A stretch of 64,000 bases of DNA from CAWUEX02 sp963921305 (GTDB lineage: Bacteria > Pseudomonadota > Alphaproteobacteria > Rhodospirillales > Rhodospirillaceae): assembly GCA_963921305.4 (NCBI GenBank), contig CAWUEX030000002.1:558001-622000 (forward strand), in the 5' to 3' direction. Shown in pieces: positions 8,990 through 18,800 of this stretch. Position numbers and translations under genes: made by a program. The number at the start of each line of letters is the position of its first letter. The first letter of the stretch is position 1. The notes under the pieces were generated by a model. That model saw only the letters and a list, made by a program, of their open reading frames with translations, did not search any database and was not told where the DNA came from.

Positions 8990-9306
8990 TGTGACGGGGG
9001 GTGTATTGAGTCCCCTGGTCACCCCCTTGGCAGACCGCAACCGGACCCCCATATAACGTTAAACTCCTGGCGCGATCCCCTCCCCGTCAGCGCGTCAGGA
9101 TGTGTGGGTACCCACGGCGAGCGGCCCGTTGCCACCCCCCGGCAGCGGGCCGCTTCTTGATTTAACCCGTAGCGCATAACCAGAACGCGAATAAGGGCGA
9201 GCAGCAATAACGTGCCGCTGTCTTGCGAAAGCTTGAGCAGCCAATCACACCTTGCCTCACCGGCACACACATTCGACAATCGCGCCGACCGACACCTCGA
9301 GGCCGC
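8990..9306. other. 317-nt intergenic stretch before the hybrid kinase
   Basis: No gene is visible. Just after the stop codon is a 7-bp stem pair GGGGGTG / CACCCCC (about 8995-9025) with a 16-nt loop. A stronger GC hairpin follows at 9121-9153. No convincing promoter for the kinase was found. Confidence 0.6.
9121..9157 (+). terminator. candidate intrinsic terminator after the DUF6491 gene
   Basis: A 13-bp stem (9121-9133 with 9141-9153, one G-T wobble) encloses a 7-nt loop of mainly C and is followed by TTCTTGATTT. The stem is strong and the T-run is interrupted. It lies 131 nt after the stop codon and well before the kinase start. Confidence 0.55.
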
Positions 9307-12219
9307 ATGCTCGATCAGCGCGACAGTACTTTCCGGAACCTGACCATCGCTTACATCACGGCTCTGGCCCTGGTCGCTGCGATTGTCTTAAGCTCAACGG
9401 GCTATGTAGCGTTTTTTACATCGGAGCAACGTGTTGACGCCGCTGCGATCAACATCAGCGGACGGCAGCGCATGCTGTCGCAGCGGATCGCGTTATTCGC
9501 CCAAAGCTATATCGCCAGCGGCACCGCCAAAGACGCCACCGCACTTGATGAGGCGGCGCAGACAATGCTGCTCGAGCATGAAGCTCTGCTGAACGGCGAT
9601 GAGAATCTGGGCCTGACCCAACCCCTACCCGATCATGCCCGACCGTTTTATTTCGAAGAACCCCATGATCTGGACCGGCGTGTGCGCGCTTACATCGAAA
9701 ATGCGCGCTACTTGGCGTCCGGAACGACTGACGGGAGCGTAGAGGCCTTTGCCTTACTTGATAGCATTTTTGTTGAGGCTGAAGGACCGCTGCTCGAGTC
9801 CCTAGATTATGCGGTCCAGCACTTCGAAGATATGGCGTCCCAGCAGAAAACCGGGTTCGCCCGAACTGAGTTTACCTTAGCCGCCATTCAGCTGGTGTTG
9901 CTGCTGGCCATCGGCCTCTTTCTCTTCCGCCCCATGGTCGGCCGGGTGATTCAGACCATGACGCAGATTTTCGCGTTGGCAACCACACTTGATCACAATG
10001 AAAAACGGCTGTCGTCCATCCTCGGCACACTCGCCGACGGGGTCGTCACCATCGACGCCAAAGGGACGATTCTGTCGATCAACGACGCTGCGGAAGACAT
10101 TTTCGGGTATTCCACCGCCGAGATTACCGGCAAGCCGTTTTGGGTGTTGTTGCCACGCACAGAACGTCGTGGCCGGGCTGAAATGTTTGAACGCCTGCGG
10201 TCCAGCGACAGCGCCGAAGACGCGCAGACCAGCCGCGAACTGACCAGCTTGCGCAAAGATGGCATCGAGTTCCCCATTGAGGTCTCGTTCAGTTCGTTGG
10301 AAAGCGGCGGGGAGACCCTGTTCACCTGCGTGGTCCGCGACATTACTGAACGTAAAGAAGCCGAGCGGCGCATCAAACGCCAAGCCTGGGTGATGGAGAA
10401 CATCGCCGACGCCGTCATCGTCACACGCCCGACCGGCGAGGTTGTAAACTGCAATGCCGCAGCCGAAGAAATGACCGGGTACCAGGAAGACGAACTGATC
10501 GGCCGGCCCGTTATGATGTTGATGGCAGAGATCGAAGAGACGGAGCGCACCGCAAAGCAGACCGAGGCCCGCAATGTTACCGATCAAGGCGGCGTTTGGC
10601 GCAGCGAATTCAAAATCCGCCGCAAAGATGGCGCGGTCCGCGTGCTAGACAATACAACGAGCAGCCTGTTCGACGACCGTGGACGGCTGATCGGACGCGT
10701 ATCTGTTAACCGCGATATCACGGCGCGGCGCGAGATTGACCGCATGAAAAACGAATTCATCTCGGTGGTCAGCCATGAGTTGCGCACGCCGCTGACATCA
10801 ATTATGGGGTCGCTCGGCCTGCTAAAAAGCGGCGCCATGGGCGAATTGAACGGCGAGATCGCCAGCATGATCGATATCGCCCATTCCAACAGCGACCGGT
10901 TGGTTCGCCTAATCAACGATATTCTGGATTTGGAGAAAATCGAGGCTGGCCGGATGGATTTTAAGTCCGACCGCTTGGACGTACGCGCCCTGATCGACGC
11001 GGCTGTGCGCGACAACACAGGATATGCGGAGAAGAACAACGTCGAGATCGCGACTGGCGACGTTGCTGAGAACGCCGCCATCCTGGGCGACTCCGACAAA
11101 CTGGCACAGGTGTTCGCCAACCTGCTGTCAAATGCGATCAAGTTCTCTCCGGAAAACGGGGAAGTAGAGCTCGGCGCCCGCCGCACTGGCAGCCGCATTC
11201 GCTTCACCGTTCGCGACCATGGCATCGGCATACCGCTGGAGTTTCATGACAAAATCTTCGGCAAATTCTCGCAAGCGGACTCCTCCGCAACCCGCAGCAA
11301 AGGCGGCACCGGTCTGGGCTTAAGCATTTGCAAGTCTATTGTCGAAAAGCTGGGTGGTGAGATCGGCTTTGACTCTGAAGAAGGCAAAGGATCGACGTTT
11401 TACTTCGAACTTGATGAAGCAGACCAGGAGGCTTCTGAGCCGCGCGCCACTCATAGCGCGAGCCGCGCGCTGATCATCGAAGACGACCCAAATGCGGCGA
11501 CGTTTCTTCAAGTGATGCTGGAAGACATGGGCGTGGATGCCCAAGTTAAAACTGAACCTGACGAAATTGAGTCCATGATTCAGTCCACACCCCTTGACCT
11601 CATCACATTGGACCTGGCTGTCGCAGACGGCAGCGGCCTTGACGTGTTAAACCGCATCGCGGCAAGTCCAGTGAATAGCGGTACCCCCGTGATTGTGGTG
11701 TCCGGCCGTAATCAAACAGAAGTGGCACTCAACGGGATCGCCATCGATGTTGCCGGGTGGCTCACCAAGCCGATCAACGTCACCGATCTGAAAGACCGGC
11801 TGTCATGCGCCCTGAAAATCAAGTCTACCGCCAGGCCGCGCATTCTGCACGTCGAGGATGACAAAGATATCGTCGAGGTTGTGCGCACCGTAATGGCCGG
11901 ACGCGCCGATCTGATCGCCGCCAACAGCTTGAGCGCGGCACGGGCGAGTCTGGAGACCGACCGCGAGGCCATTGACCTGGTATTGCTCGACCTTGCCCTC
12001 GGCGACGGCCGGGGCGAGGAGCTGCTGCCGGATCTAAAGAAGACGGACGGACAGTGCATTCCGGTGGTCGCGTTCTCAGCCAATGACTTGGATCGCGGCA
12101 CGGCTACGGATAGGGTCTTGGCCGTGCTAGAGAAATCCCGCACCAGCAACGAGGCCTTGGCCGCAAGTATCACAGCAGCCCTAAGCCGGCGTCAGAGCGC
12201 GGGCGCCACAACCCTTTGA
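9307..12219 (+). CDS. hybrid sensor histidine kinase: PilJ/NIT-like sensor, two PAS, HisKA, HATPase, two receivers
   Basis: Membrane sensor kinase of 970 residues. One transmembrane helix lies at about 13-35 and a second at about 187-207. They bracket a periplasmic four-helix-type sensor that opens with SGRQRMLSQR (51-60), the motif of the PilJ/type IV pili methyl-accepting N-terminal family related to nitrate sensors. Two PAS domains follow (about 231-355 and 358-475), each ending with a DITER or DITAR motif. HisKA has phospho-accepting His490 in SHELRTP, and the ATPase domain shows an N-box (NAIKFS) and G boxes. Two receiver domains end the protein, with acceptor Asp769 and Asp895. The ATG at 9307 follows GAGG. 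A receiver-only gene lies 70 nt downstream. Confidence 0.93.
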   Translation: MLDQRDSTFRNLTIAYITALALVAAIVLSSTGYVAFFTSEQRVDAAAINISGRQRMLSQRIALFAQSYIASGTAKDATALDEAAQTMLLEHEALLNGDENLGLTQPLPDHARPFYFEEPHDLDRRVRAYIENARYLASGTTDGSVEAFALLDSIFVEAEGPLLESLDYAVQHFEDMASQQKTGFARTEFTLAAIQLVLLLAIGLFLFRPMVGRVIQTMTQIFALATTLDHNEKRLSSILGTLADGVVTIDAKGTILSINDAAEDIFGYSTAEITGKPFWVLLPRTERRGRAEMFERLRSSDSAEDAQTSRELTSLRKDGIEFPIEVSFSSLESGGETLFTCVVRDITERKEAERRIKRQAWVMENIADAVIVTRPTGEVVNCNAAAEEMTGYQEDELIGRPVMMLMAEIEETERTAKQTEARNVTDQGGVWRSEFKIRRKDGAVRVLDNTTSSLFDDRGRLIGRVSVNRDITARREIDRMKNEFISVVSHELRTPLTSIMGSLGLLKSGAMGELNGEIASMIDIAHSNSDRLVRLINDILDLEKIEAGRMDFKSDRLDVRALIDAAVRDNTGYAEKNNVEIATGDVAENAAILGDSDKLAQVFANLLSNAIKFSPENGEVELGARRTGSRIRFTVRDHGIGIPLEFHDKIFGKFSQADSSATRSKGGTGLGLSICKSIVEKLGGEIGFDSEEGKGSTFYFELDEADQEASEPRATHSASRALIIEDDPNAATFLQVMLEDMGVDAQVKTEPDEIESMIQSTPLDLITLDLAVADGSGLDVLNRIAASPVNSGTPVIVVSGRNQTEVALNGIAIDVAGWLTKPINVTDLKDRLSCALKIKSTARPRILHVEDDKDIVEVVRTVMAGRADLIAANSLSAARASLETDREAIDLVLLDLALGDGRGEELLPDLKKTDGQCIPVVAFSANDLDRGTATDRVLAVLEKSRTSNEALAASITAALSRRQSAGATTL

Positions 12220-12289
12220 GACAATTCGCCGATGCGGCAGGACGATCGTCGGTGACCCCGGCATCGAGAGCAAACGTGAAAGACCAGAC

Positions 12290-12646
12290 GTGAAAGATTT
12301 GGAAAAGATACTGCATGTGGAGGATGAACCCGACATCCGCACAATTGCGAAAGCATCACTTGAACGGATCGGCAACCTCACCGTGGAAAGCTGTGAGTCA
12401 GGACCGGTCGCGCTGGAAAAAATCGCCGCCTTCGGACCGGATATGGTGCTGCTGGACGCGATGATGCCGGAAATGGACGGACCGGAATTCCTCAAGCGCC
12501 TTCAGCAACGGGACGACACCAAACATATTCCCGTTGTGTTCATGACCGCCAAGGTGCAGTCGTCTGAGATCGAAGAGTACAAATCCCTCGGTGCGATCGA
12601 TGTCGTGCCTAAACCGATTGACCCGATGACGCTGCACAAAAATTGA
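12290..12646 (+). CDS. single-domain response regulator (CheY-like), C-terminus altered by a probable frameshift
   Basis: A stand-alone receiver domain of 118 residues starting at GTG. It shows the acidic pair in HVEDEPDI, the phospho-acceptor in MVLLDAMMPEMDG (about residue 54), the Thr of FMTAK and the KP switch motif in VVPKPIDP. The last visible residues, MTLHKN, stop abruptly. One more A in the run of five A at 12638-12642 would restore an 11-residue helical tail (LKDIWAAHHA-like) ending at TAA 12673-12675, which is the usual end for such proteins. The natural gene probably spans 12290-12675. It likely accepts phosphate from the adjacent hybrid kinase. Confidence 0.88.
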   Translation: MKDLEKILHVEDEPDIRTIAKASLERIGNLTVESCESGPVALEKIAAFGPDMVLLDAMMPEMDGPEFLKRLQQRDDTKHIPVVFMTAKVQSSEIEEYKSLGAIDVVPKPIDPMTLHKN

Positions 12647-12694
12647 AAGATATCTGGGCGGCTCATCACGCGTAATTGCTAACGCGGGCAATAA

Positions 12695-12730
12695 AAAACC
12701 GCCCGGACGCAGGACCGGGCGGTTTTCTGT
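12695..12730. terminator. strong bidirectional intrinsic terminator
   Basis: A perfect 12-bp stem (12695-12706 with 12715-12726) with an 8-nt loop is flanked by an A-run on one side and TTTT on the other. It serves the plus-strand receiver gene and the minus-strand DUF1838 operon, which converge here. It also shows that the receiver transcript extends past the premature stop at 12646. Confidence 0.92.
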
Positions 12731-12749
12731 ACGGTCTGAACGATACGGG

Positions 12750-13667
12750 TTACTCCGTACCTTCCTCCCGCCACGTATCGATGGCTCGCTTGGTCACGGT
12801 CCATGAGGTTTCGTTGGGCCGCATATCGTCGAGCGGCGGCGCCGTTTCATACTGAGGATAGTTTTCCCGGATTTCGTCTTTCACCACATCCGGTAAGTCC
12901 TCAAAGCCCGCCAGGCGCAGGCCGGCGGTGTGAAAAATCACTACACCGTCTCGATCGCCCATTTTCATCCACGGCAAAAACTTCGAGACCCGCGCCCACG
13001 AGATGACGCGATCCTTAACGTGATCGGCATTGCCGTCGAGCAGGTCGTCAATCGGGGTCGCCCCCGTGCCGAACTCCATGGCGTGGTAGGTGCCACCGAC
13101 GTAGGCCTGGTAATCACCGGCGAGCGGGTTGTCGTAGAACAAACGCGCCGCGCTGCCACCGTTGAGGTACATGCCACCCATTTCGAACGCAGAGAAACGA
13201 GCCCGCGGTGTGCCGTCATCGTTGTAGGCGTAGGCCGGGAAACGACCGTCACCCAACTGCATGTTGACCGGATCATTGGCCACTTGGATGACTTTGACCT
13301 CTTCGCCCGTCCACGGATTAACCCAGGTATCGACCACTTCGTTGGTCTCGGGATCGAGGTAGAACATCACCTCGCGGGAGACCGAGCGGTAGCCCATGCC
13401 CTTCTTGGGATCTTCCAGAATATCGCAGGCGCGGACGTTCATGCACTGCACATTGAAGAGGTGACGGTCACGTTCACCGGGGCGGCGGCTGTACATCTTG
13501 CCGGACCACCAATAGATCGTGTCCTTGCCTTCTTCGAGTGTGCAGTTCTGCTTGATCTGCATCTTGATCACATCGTTGGGATCGTCGGGATCGAGAGTCT
13601 CTGCAGACACCACCATCGGCAGCAAAGCGCAACCGGCAACGGCGAGGAATTTATGCAAGCTGTTCAT
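12750..13667 (-). CDS. exported DUF1838-like protein (second copy)
   Basis: A 305-residue exported protein with a signal peptide (about residues 1-22). After a LDPDDPNDV motif it carries the DUF1838-like pattern: TIYWWSGKMYSRRPGERDRH, then LFNVQCMNVRAC, RSVSREVMFYLDPET, WVNPWTGEEV and VANDPVNM. A LSWAR/VISWARVSKFLPWMKMGDR-type segment sits near the C-terminal third. The function is unknown; an envelope or secreted role is inferred from the signal peptide. It is about the same length as the gene upstream and clearly paralogous over its whole length. The ATG overlaps the upstream stop codon as TAATG, and GGAGG precedes it, so the pair is translationally coupled. Confidence 0.8.
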   Translation of the reverse strand: MNSLHKFLAVAGCALLPMVVSAETLDPDDPNDVIKMQIKQNCTLEEGKDTIYWWSGKMYSRRPGERDRHLFNVQCMNVRACDILEDPKKGMGYRSVSREVMFYLDPETNEVVDTWVNPWTGEEVKVIQVANDPVNMQLGDGRFPAYAYNDDGTPRARFSAFEMGGMYLNGGSAARLFYDNPLAGDYQAYVGGTYHAMEFGTGATPIDDLLDGNADHVKDRVISWARVSKFLPWMKMGDRDGVVIFHTAGLRLAGFEDLPDVVKDEIRENYPQYETAPPLDDMRPNETSWTVTKRAIDTWREEGTE

Positions 13668-14590
13668 TAGTTCATTCCTCCCTCGGCAGCACGAGCATCG
13701 ATCATTTCCTTGAAGTAGCTCCAACTTGTGACATTGGGCCGGTCGTCATCGAGCGGCGGCGGTTCGTCATAGATGGGGTAGTTGGCCTGGATCTCGTCCT
13801 TTATGCGCTCAGGCAGGCCTTCGTAACCGTCGACCCGGCCCCCGACCGTGGAAAAGATCATCATGCCGGTGCGGCCGCCCATCTTCATCCACGGCAGCCA
13901 TTCGGAGAAACGGGCCCAAGACAATACGTAGCTGTCGAGCTTGTCCTTCTCGGAATCAAACACGTCATCAGCGTAGGTGTAGGAGTTGAGCGCCTCCATG
14001 GCATGATACATGTTGCCCACGTAGTCCTGATAGTCCCCGGCCAGCGGGTTCTTGTAGAACAGCGGTGCTTCGCCGCCCTCCAGAACACGGTTGCCGACAA
14101 TCACGGCATCGAATTTATAGGGCTTGCCATCCGCCGAACGCGCATACATGGGCCGGCGCATGTTGACCGGATCGTTGGCGACATGCATCACCTCGACCTC
14201 TTCGTTGGTCCAGGGATTGGTCCAGGTGCGCAGGATCTCGTCGGTTTCCGGATCTAGGTAGAGCAGAATTTCGCGCGATACCGAGCGGAAACCGTGGCCG
14301 CGCTCGGCATCTTCGAAGTTTTTGCACTGGCGGATGTTCATGCCTTCGACATTGAACAGGTGGCGGTCGCGTTCGCCCGGCACCCGGCTGTAGGCCGATC
14401 CTTGCCACCAATAGACGATGTGTTCGCCCTCCTTCAGAGAGCAATTCATTTTTTGAGCCGCGAGGATGGCGTCATCCGGATTGTCCGGATCAAGCATCCG
14501 CGCATCGCTGCCGCTGGCAGCGAACACCAGCGCTGCGACGGCGAGCGAGGCCATCACATGCCGGGCTCGGCAAACAGTGAGTCGCTTCAT
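13667..14590 (-). CDS. exported DUF1838-like protein (first copy)
   Basis: A 307-residue paralogue of the downstream protein with a signal peptide over about residues 1-31. It shares LDPDNPDDAI, IVYWWQGSAYSRVPGERDRH, LFNVEGMNI, SVSREILLYLDPET, WTNPWTNEEV and VANDPVNM. It also carries a LSWARFSEWLPWMKMGGR segment. The many Trp, Tyr and Arg residues in the shared blocks suggest a ligand- or lipid-binding fold, but no catalytic motif is recognised. The ATG at 14590 follows GGGAAGGG and gives a normal signal peptide. An alternative start 24 codons upstream lacks these features. The AT-rich region upstream (14700-14820) probably holds the promoter. Confidence 0.8.
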   Translation of the reverse strand: MKRLTVCRARHVMASLAVAALVFAASGSDARMLDPDNPDDAILAAQKMNCSLKEGEHIVYWWQGSAYSRVPGERDRHLFNVEGMNIRQCKNFEDAERGHGFRSVSREILLYLDPETDEILRTWTNPWTNEEVEVMHVANDPVNMRRPMYARSADGKPYKFDAVIVGNRVLEGGEAPLFYKNPLAGDYQDYVGNMYHAMEALNSYTYADDVFDSEKDKLDSYVLSWARFSEWLPWMKMGGRTGMMIFSTVGGRVDGYEGLPERIKDEIQANYPIYDEPPPLDDDRPNVTSWSYFKEMIDARAAEGGMN

Positions 14591-14969
14591 GTGGTTCCCT
14601 TCCCTGATTCCACTGTGCGGAGTGATAACAAACCGTTCCAAGAGCCGCCCTCTGCGCGGCACGCGGTCCCATCATTGCCGTTTGGCTAGGGGAATCAACT
14701 TGGAACGATATTCCAAAAAACAACAAAATATACGAAGGGGCATCTAACACTGACGAGAAAGACAAATCAATTTCCTAATTCGGGAAAGAAATATAAATTT
14801 ATTCCCGGGTTATGCGATTTCTCTTGCAAGTTCAGTCCGCTTTGGCGACTCCTACGCCCTCAACGGCGGTCCGCCTGCAGCCTTGCTGCGCGAACTTCGC
14901 ACCGCCTAGAATGCCTATTCCTAGTGGGTGAGTGTAAATCGACCCACCCTATGTTGTGAGGACCCATCC
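14591..14969. other. 379-nt AT-rich divergent intergenic region with inverted repeats
   Basis: The segment 14700-14820 is much richer in A and T than the rest of the window. It contains TGGAA-N5-TTCCA (14700-14714) and CGGGAA (14781-14786) facing TTCCCG (14802-14807), with the 10-bp palindrome ATAAATTTAT (14793-14802) between and partly within them. This is the control region shared by the minus-strand DUF1838 pair and the plus-strand DsbA-like gene. The binding factors are unknown. Confidence 0.5.
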
Positions 14970-15722
14970 GTGAAACGTCACACCGATCCGGCCCGCTCTC
15001 GGGCGCCTTCTTTGGTTACCGGCTGCCTCGTCATGACGCTGACCTTATTCGGCACAGCGTCCTGCGCCGAAGAAGAAGAACAGGCTCAGGCGCCGGTGGC
15101 GGCAGCTGCGGAAGAGACGGCGGCGCAGGCCGATCAGATGGCCCAGGCGGAGTCGGCCACGGCAGGAGGCGCGACGGACGCCGGGGACGGCCCGGTCTAT
15201 CGCGAGATGATTTACGGCGACCCGCAAGCGCCGGTGACGATTGTCGAGTATGCGTCGCTGACCTGCAGTCACTGCGCCACATTCCACAACACCGTAATGC
15301 CGCAACTGAAAGAGCAGTACATCGATACCGGTAAGGTACGCCTGGTGTTCCGCGACTTCCCACTGGACGGACTCGCCATGGCCGGCGCCATGCTGGCGCG
15401 CTGCGCGCCTGGCGACCGGGGCAAGGCGATGATCAACGTGATGTTTGGCCAGCAGGCCACCTGGGTGACGTCGCAGAGTCCGATCGAGCCGTTGACCTCT
15501 TACGCCAAGCTGGCGGGGATGAGCGAGGATGACGTCAATGCCTGTCTCGAAAACGAGAACATCATGAACGCCATCCGCGAAAGTCAGGAAACGGCGACCA
15601 ATCTGTATAAGATCCAAGCAACGCCGACGTTGTTTATCGACGACGTCAAAGTCGAGGGCGCCCGCCCGTTCGATTACATTGCCGAAATTATCGAAGACAA
15701 GCTGGCCGATAAAAGTTCCTAA
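14970..15722 (+). CDS. DsbA family thiol:disulfide oxidoreductase, probably membrane-anchored
   Basis: Extracytoplasmic thioredoxin-fold protein of the DsbA/DSBA-like group, 250 residues. The N-terminal hydrophobic segment ends in GTASC (Cys32), which may be a lipoprotein cleavage site although the lipobox is imperfect. An Ala/Glu/Gln-rich linker of about 40 residues follows. The thioredoxin domain has the active site CSHC at 99-102 and the cis-proline motif ATPTLFIDD. It starts at GTG 14970 with GAGGA 9 nt upstream. A longer GTG start at 14928 is less likely. It precedes smc by 101 nt, as in other alphaproteobacteria. It likely oxidises or isomerises disulfides in exported proteins. Confidence 0.9.
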   Translation: MKRHTDPARSRAPSLVTGCLVMTLTLFGTASCAEEEEQAQAPVAAAAEETAAQADQMAQAESATAGGATDAGDGPVYREMIYGDPQAPVTIVEYASLTCSHCATFHNTVMPQLKEQYIDTGKVRLVFRDFPLDGLAMAGAMLARCAPGDRGKAMINVMFGQQATWVTSQSPIEPLTSYAKLAGMSEDDVNACLENENIMNAIRESQETATNLYKIQATPTLFIDDVKVEGARPFDYIAEIIEDKLADKSS

Positions 15723-15823
15723 ACTTGGGCTTGCGCCCGCCCGGGCGCGCCCGTGTCACCCGCCGCTTCCGGCGGGCCGACGCCTTCCGATGTTAGATAT
15801 GGTGCCGTCCGGAGAGTCCGCCG

Positions 15824-18800
15824 TTGGTTGAGTTCACGAAGTTACGTTTGACCGGGTTTAAGTCGTTCGTCGATCCCACGGAACTGGTGATCGAGAAAGG
15901 CATGACCGGTGTCGTCGGTCCCAACGGCTGCGGCAAGTCCAACTTGGTCGAAGCGCTGCGCTGGGTGATGGGGGAGACCTCAGCCAAGCAGATGCGCGGC
16001 GGCGAGATGGACGAGATTATCTTTGGCGGCACCCGCGACCGGCCCGCCCGCAACATCGCCGAAGTCAGCCTGGTGATGGACAACGCCTCGCGCAAGGCGA
16101 CCGCACAGTTCAACGACAACGATGATCTGGAAGTCTCGCGCCGGATCGAGCGCGGCAAGGGCTCGGTCTACCGCGTCAACGGGCAAGACGTCCGTGCCAA
16201 AGACGTTCAGCTGCTGTTCGCCGACCTGTCCTCAGGCGCGCGCTCCACCGCGCTGGTGAGCCAAGGCAAGATCGGCGCGCTGATCAACGCCAAGCCGGCG
16301 CAACGCCGCCACCTGCTGGAGGAGGCCGCCAACATCACTGGCCTGCACAGCCGCCGCCACGAGGCTGAGTTGCGGTTAAAGGCTGCGGAAACCAACCTTG
16401 AGCGGCTTGATGATGTTATCCAGGCGCTAGACGTTCAGCTGCAAGCGCTGAAGAAGCAGGCCCGGCAGGCCGCCCGCTACCGCACGATTTCGGATTCGAT
16501 CCGCGCTGCTGACGCTTTGGTGCTGACCATTAAGCAAGCCGAAGCGGAACAGACGCTGAGTGCGTGCAAGGAGCGCCTCGCAGAAGCGGAGAACGCGGTC
16601 GGCCAGCACGCCGCAAAGGTGGCGGAAGCTACAACGGTGCAGACCAACGCCGCCGAAGCGGTGCCGCCGCTGCGCCAAGCCGAAGCTGCCGAGGCCGCCA
16701 AGGTTCAGCGGTTAAACCTGGCGCGCGAGCAACTGGACGAGGAAGAGCAGCGTCTGGCCGCCGCCCAGGAGGCCGCTGAAACGCGTCTGGCCCAACTGAG
16801 CGAAGACATTACCCGGGAGAAGGACCGGATCACGGATGCAGACGGGGCACTGACCCGCATCGACGGTGAAAAGTCTGAACTGGAAGAGGCCCAGGCCAGC
16901 CAGGCGGACTCACTGGAGCATGCGCGCTCAACTCTGCGCGCGGCCGCTCAGTCCGTCGAGGAACTCGAAGCGGAGATTGCTAAGCTCGCGACCGCGCTGG
17001 CTGAGTCAGACTCAGCCCGGGCCGCCGCCCGTCAGAAAGGCCAGGAAGCCAATCTGCGCGGCGCGCGCGCGCTCCGTCGCCTGGAAGAAATTGAAGAACA
17101 GCTCGACGCGGCACGCACGCAAGCGCAACCGGCCCTGGACCTGCAAACCGAAGAAACCCGCGCGGAAAGTAGTGAAGCGGCGTTAACCGCGACCCGTGCT
17201 GCGTGGGAGTCCGCCGAAGCGGCCCGCGCCTCTGCCCAGGAAGAAGACCAGGCCGCGCGCGACGTGCTGCAGGAAACCCGTGGCGAGGAAGCCAAAATCC
17301 AGGCCGAGATCGTGGCGCTGGAAGGGCTTTTGTCCGAGCGCGAAACCGATGCGACTTGGACGCCTATTTTGGATGCCGTCGCCGTCGAGCCGGGCTTTGA
17401 GCCGGCGCTCGGCGCCGCCGTCGGCGACGATCTGGCCGGTGCGGCCGAAGACACGGCACCGGTGCACTGGTCGGCGATGCCGCCGTTCGCGCCGCCGCCT
17501 TTGCTGCCCGATGGGGTGCGGCCTTTGTCCGACGTGGTGCAAGCCCCGCCGGCGCTGGCCCGCCGATTGTCACAAGTGGGTATCGTTGCCGACAAAGCCA
17601 CCGGGATGGCATTGCACACCACACTGAAGCCGGGGCAGCGTCTCGTCACCCGCGACGGCGACCTGTGGCGCTGGGACGGGTTCGTCAGTTCAGCCGGCGC
17701 ACCAAGCGCGGCGGCACAACGTCTTAAGCATAGGAACCGGCTCAAGGATCTGCGGGCCGAAGTGGAAACGAAACGCGCCGCCACCCGGACCGCTGAGGCA
17801 CGCGCCACCCAGACCCGCGACAGCGTCACGGCGGCGGCGGAGACGGAAAAGAACCGCCGCGCCGCGGTGCGCGAGGCCGAGCAGGCGTTTGAAAAGGCCC
17901 GCGCAGAACTGGCCGAGCGCCAGCGCATTGCCGCTGCGCTGGAAAGCCGCATCGGCAGTCTGGAAGAAACCCGCGCGACCTTGCTTAACGAGCGCAACGA
18001 AGCGGGCAGCGAGGAACAGGAGGCCAACCGCACCCTGGAAGGTCTCGGGGACGGCTCGGCTGAACGAGAGCAACAAGCCGACCTCCAGCAACAGCTTGGC
18101 GGCAAACGCAACGACCTGATGGAAGCCCGCGCGGCCTACGACGCGTTGACCCGGGCCTCGGAAGAACGCCAACGGCGGCTGAACGCCTTGGCCGAAGATC
18201 ACGCGTCCTGGGCCGAGCGCAAAGGGGAAGCGGAGCGTCAATGCACCGCCTTAACCGAACGTCAGACCGCGGCGCAGGCGGAGGTGGATGATCTCGCCGG
18301 CAAACCGGAAGCCCTGGCCGAGCAACGCCGCGCGCTGATGGTGCAGCTGGACGCGGCGGAAGGTGAACGGCGCAGAGCCACTGATGCCTTGACTGCGGCG
18401 GAAGCCACTTTGGTCGAAGCCAATCAGGCTCTGCGCGAGGCAGAGCAAGAGGCCTCGACCGCGCGGGAAGAGCGGGTGCGCCGGGAGTCCGCGGTGGCGC
18501 AAGCACAACAGACGCTCGACACCCTGGCCGCCGCCATCGAAGAACGCATCGGCTGTGCCCCGGCAGACGTGCGCGCGCAAACCCGTCTGAAAGACGACGA
18601 AGACCTGCCGCCTTTGGAAAAAGCCGAAAAGAGCCTGCAGCGCCTGACCAGCGAGCGCGACAACATGGGTGCCATCAACCTTCGGGCCGAACAGGAAAGT
18701 GCGGAACTGGGCGAACAGATCGAAACCCTGAACGCTGAGCGCGAAGACCTCATCAACGCCATCGCCCGCCTGCGCGACGGCATTTCCAAGCTCAACCGTG

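Noticed and set aside
15759..15776. GC hairpin CCCGCCG-CTTC-CGGCGGG after the DsbA-like gene
   Set aside because: There is no T-run, and smc starts 48 nt later. It may slow transcription but is not a convincing intrinsic terminator.
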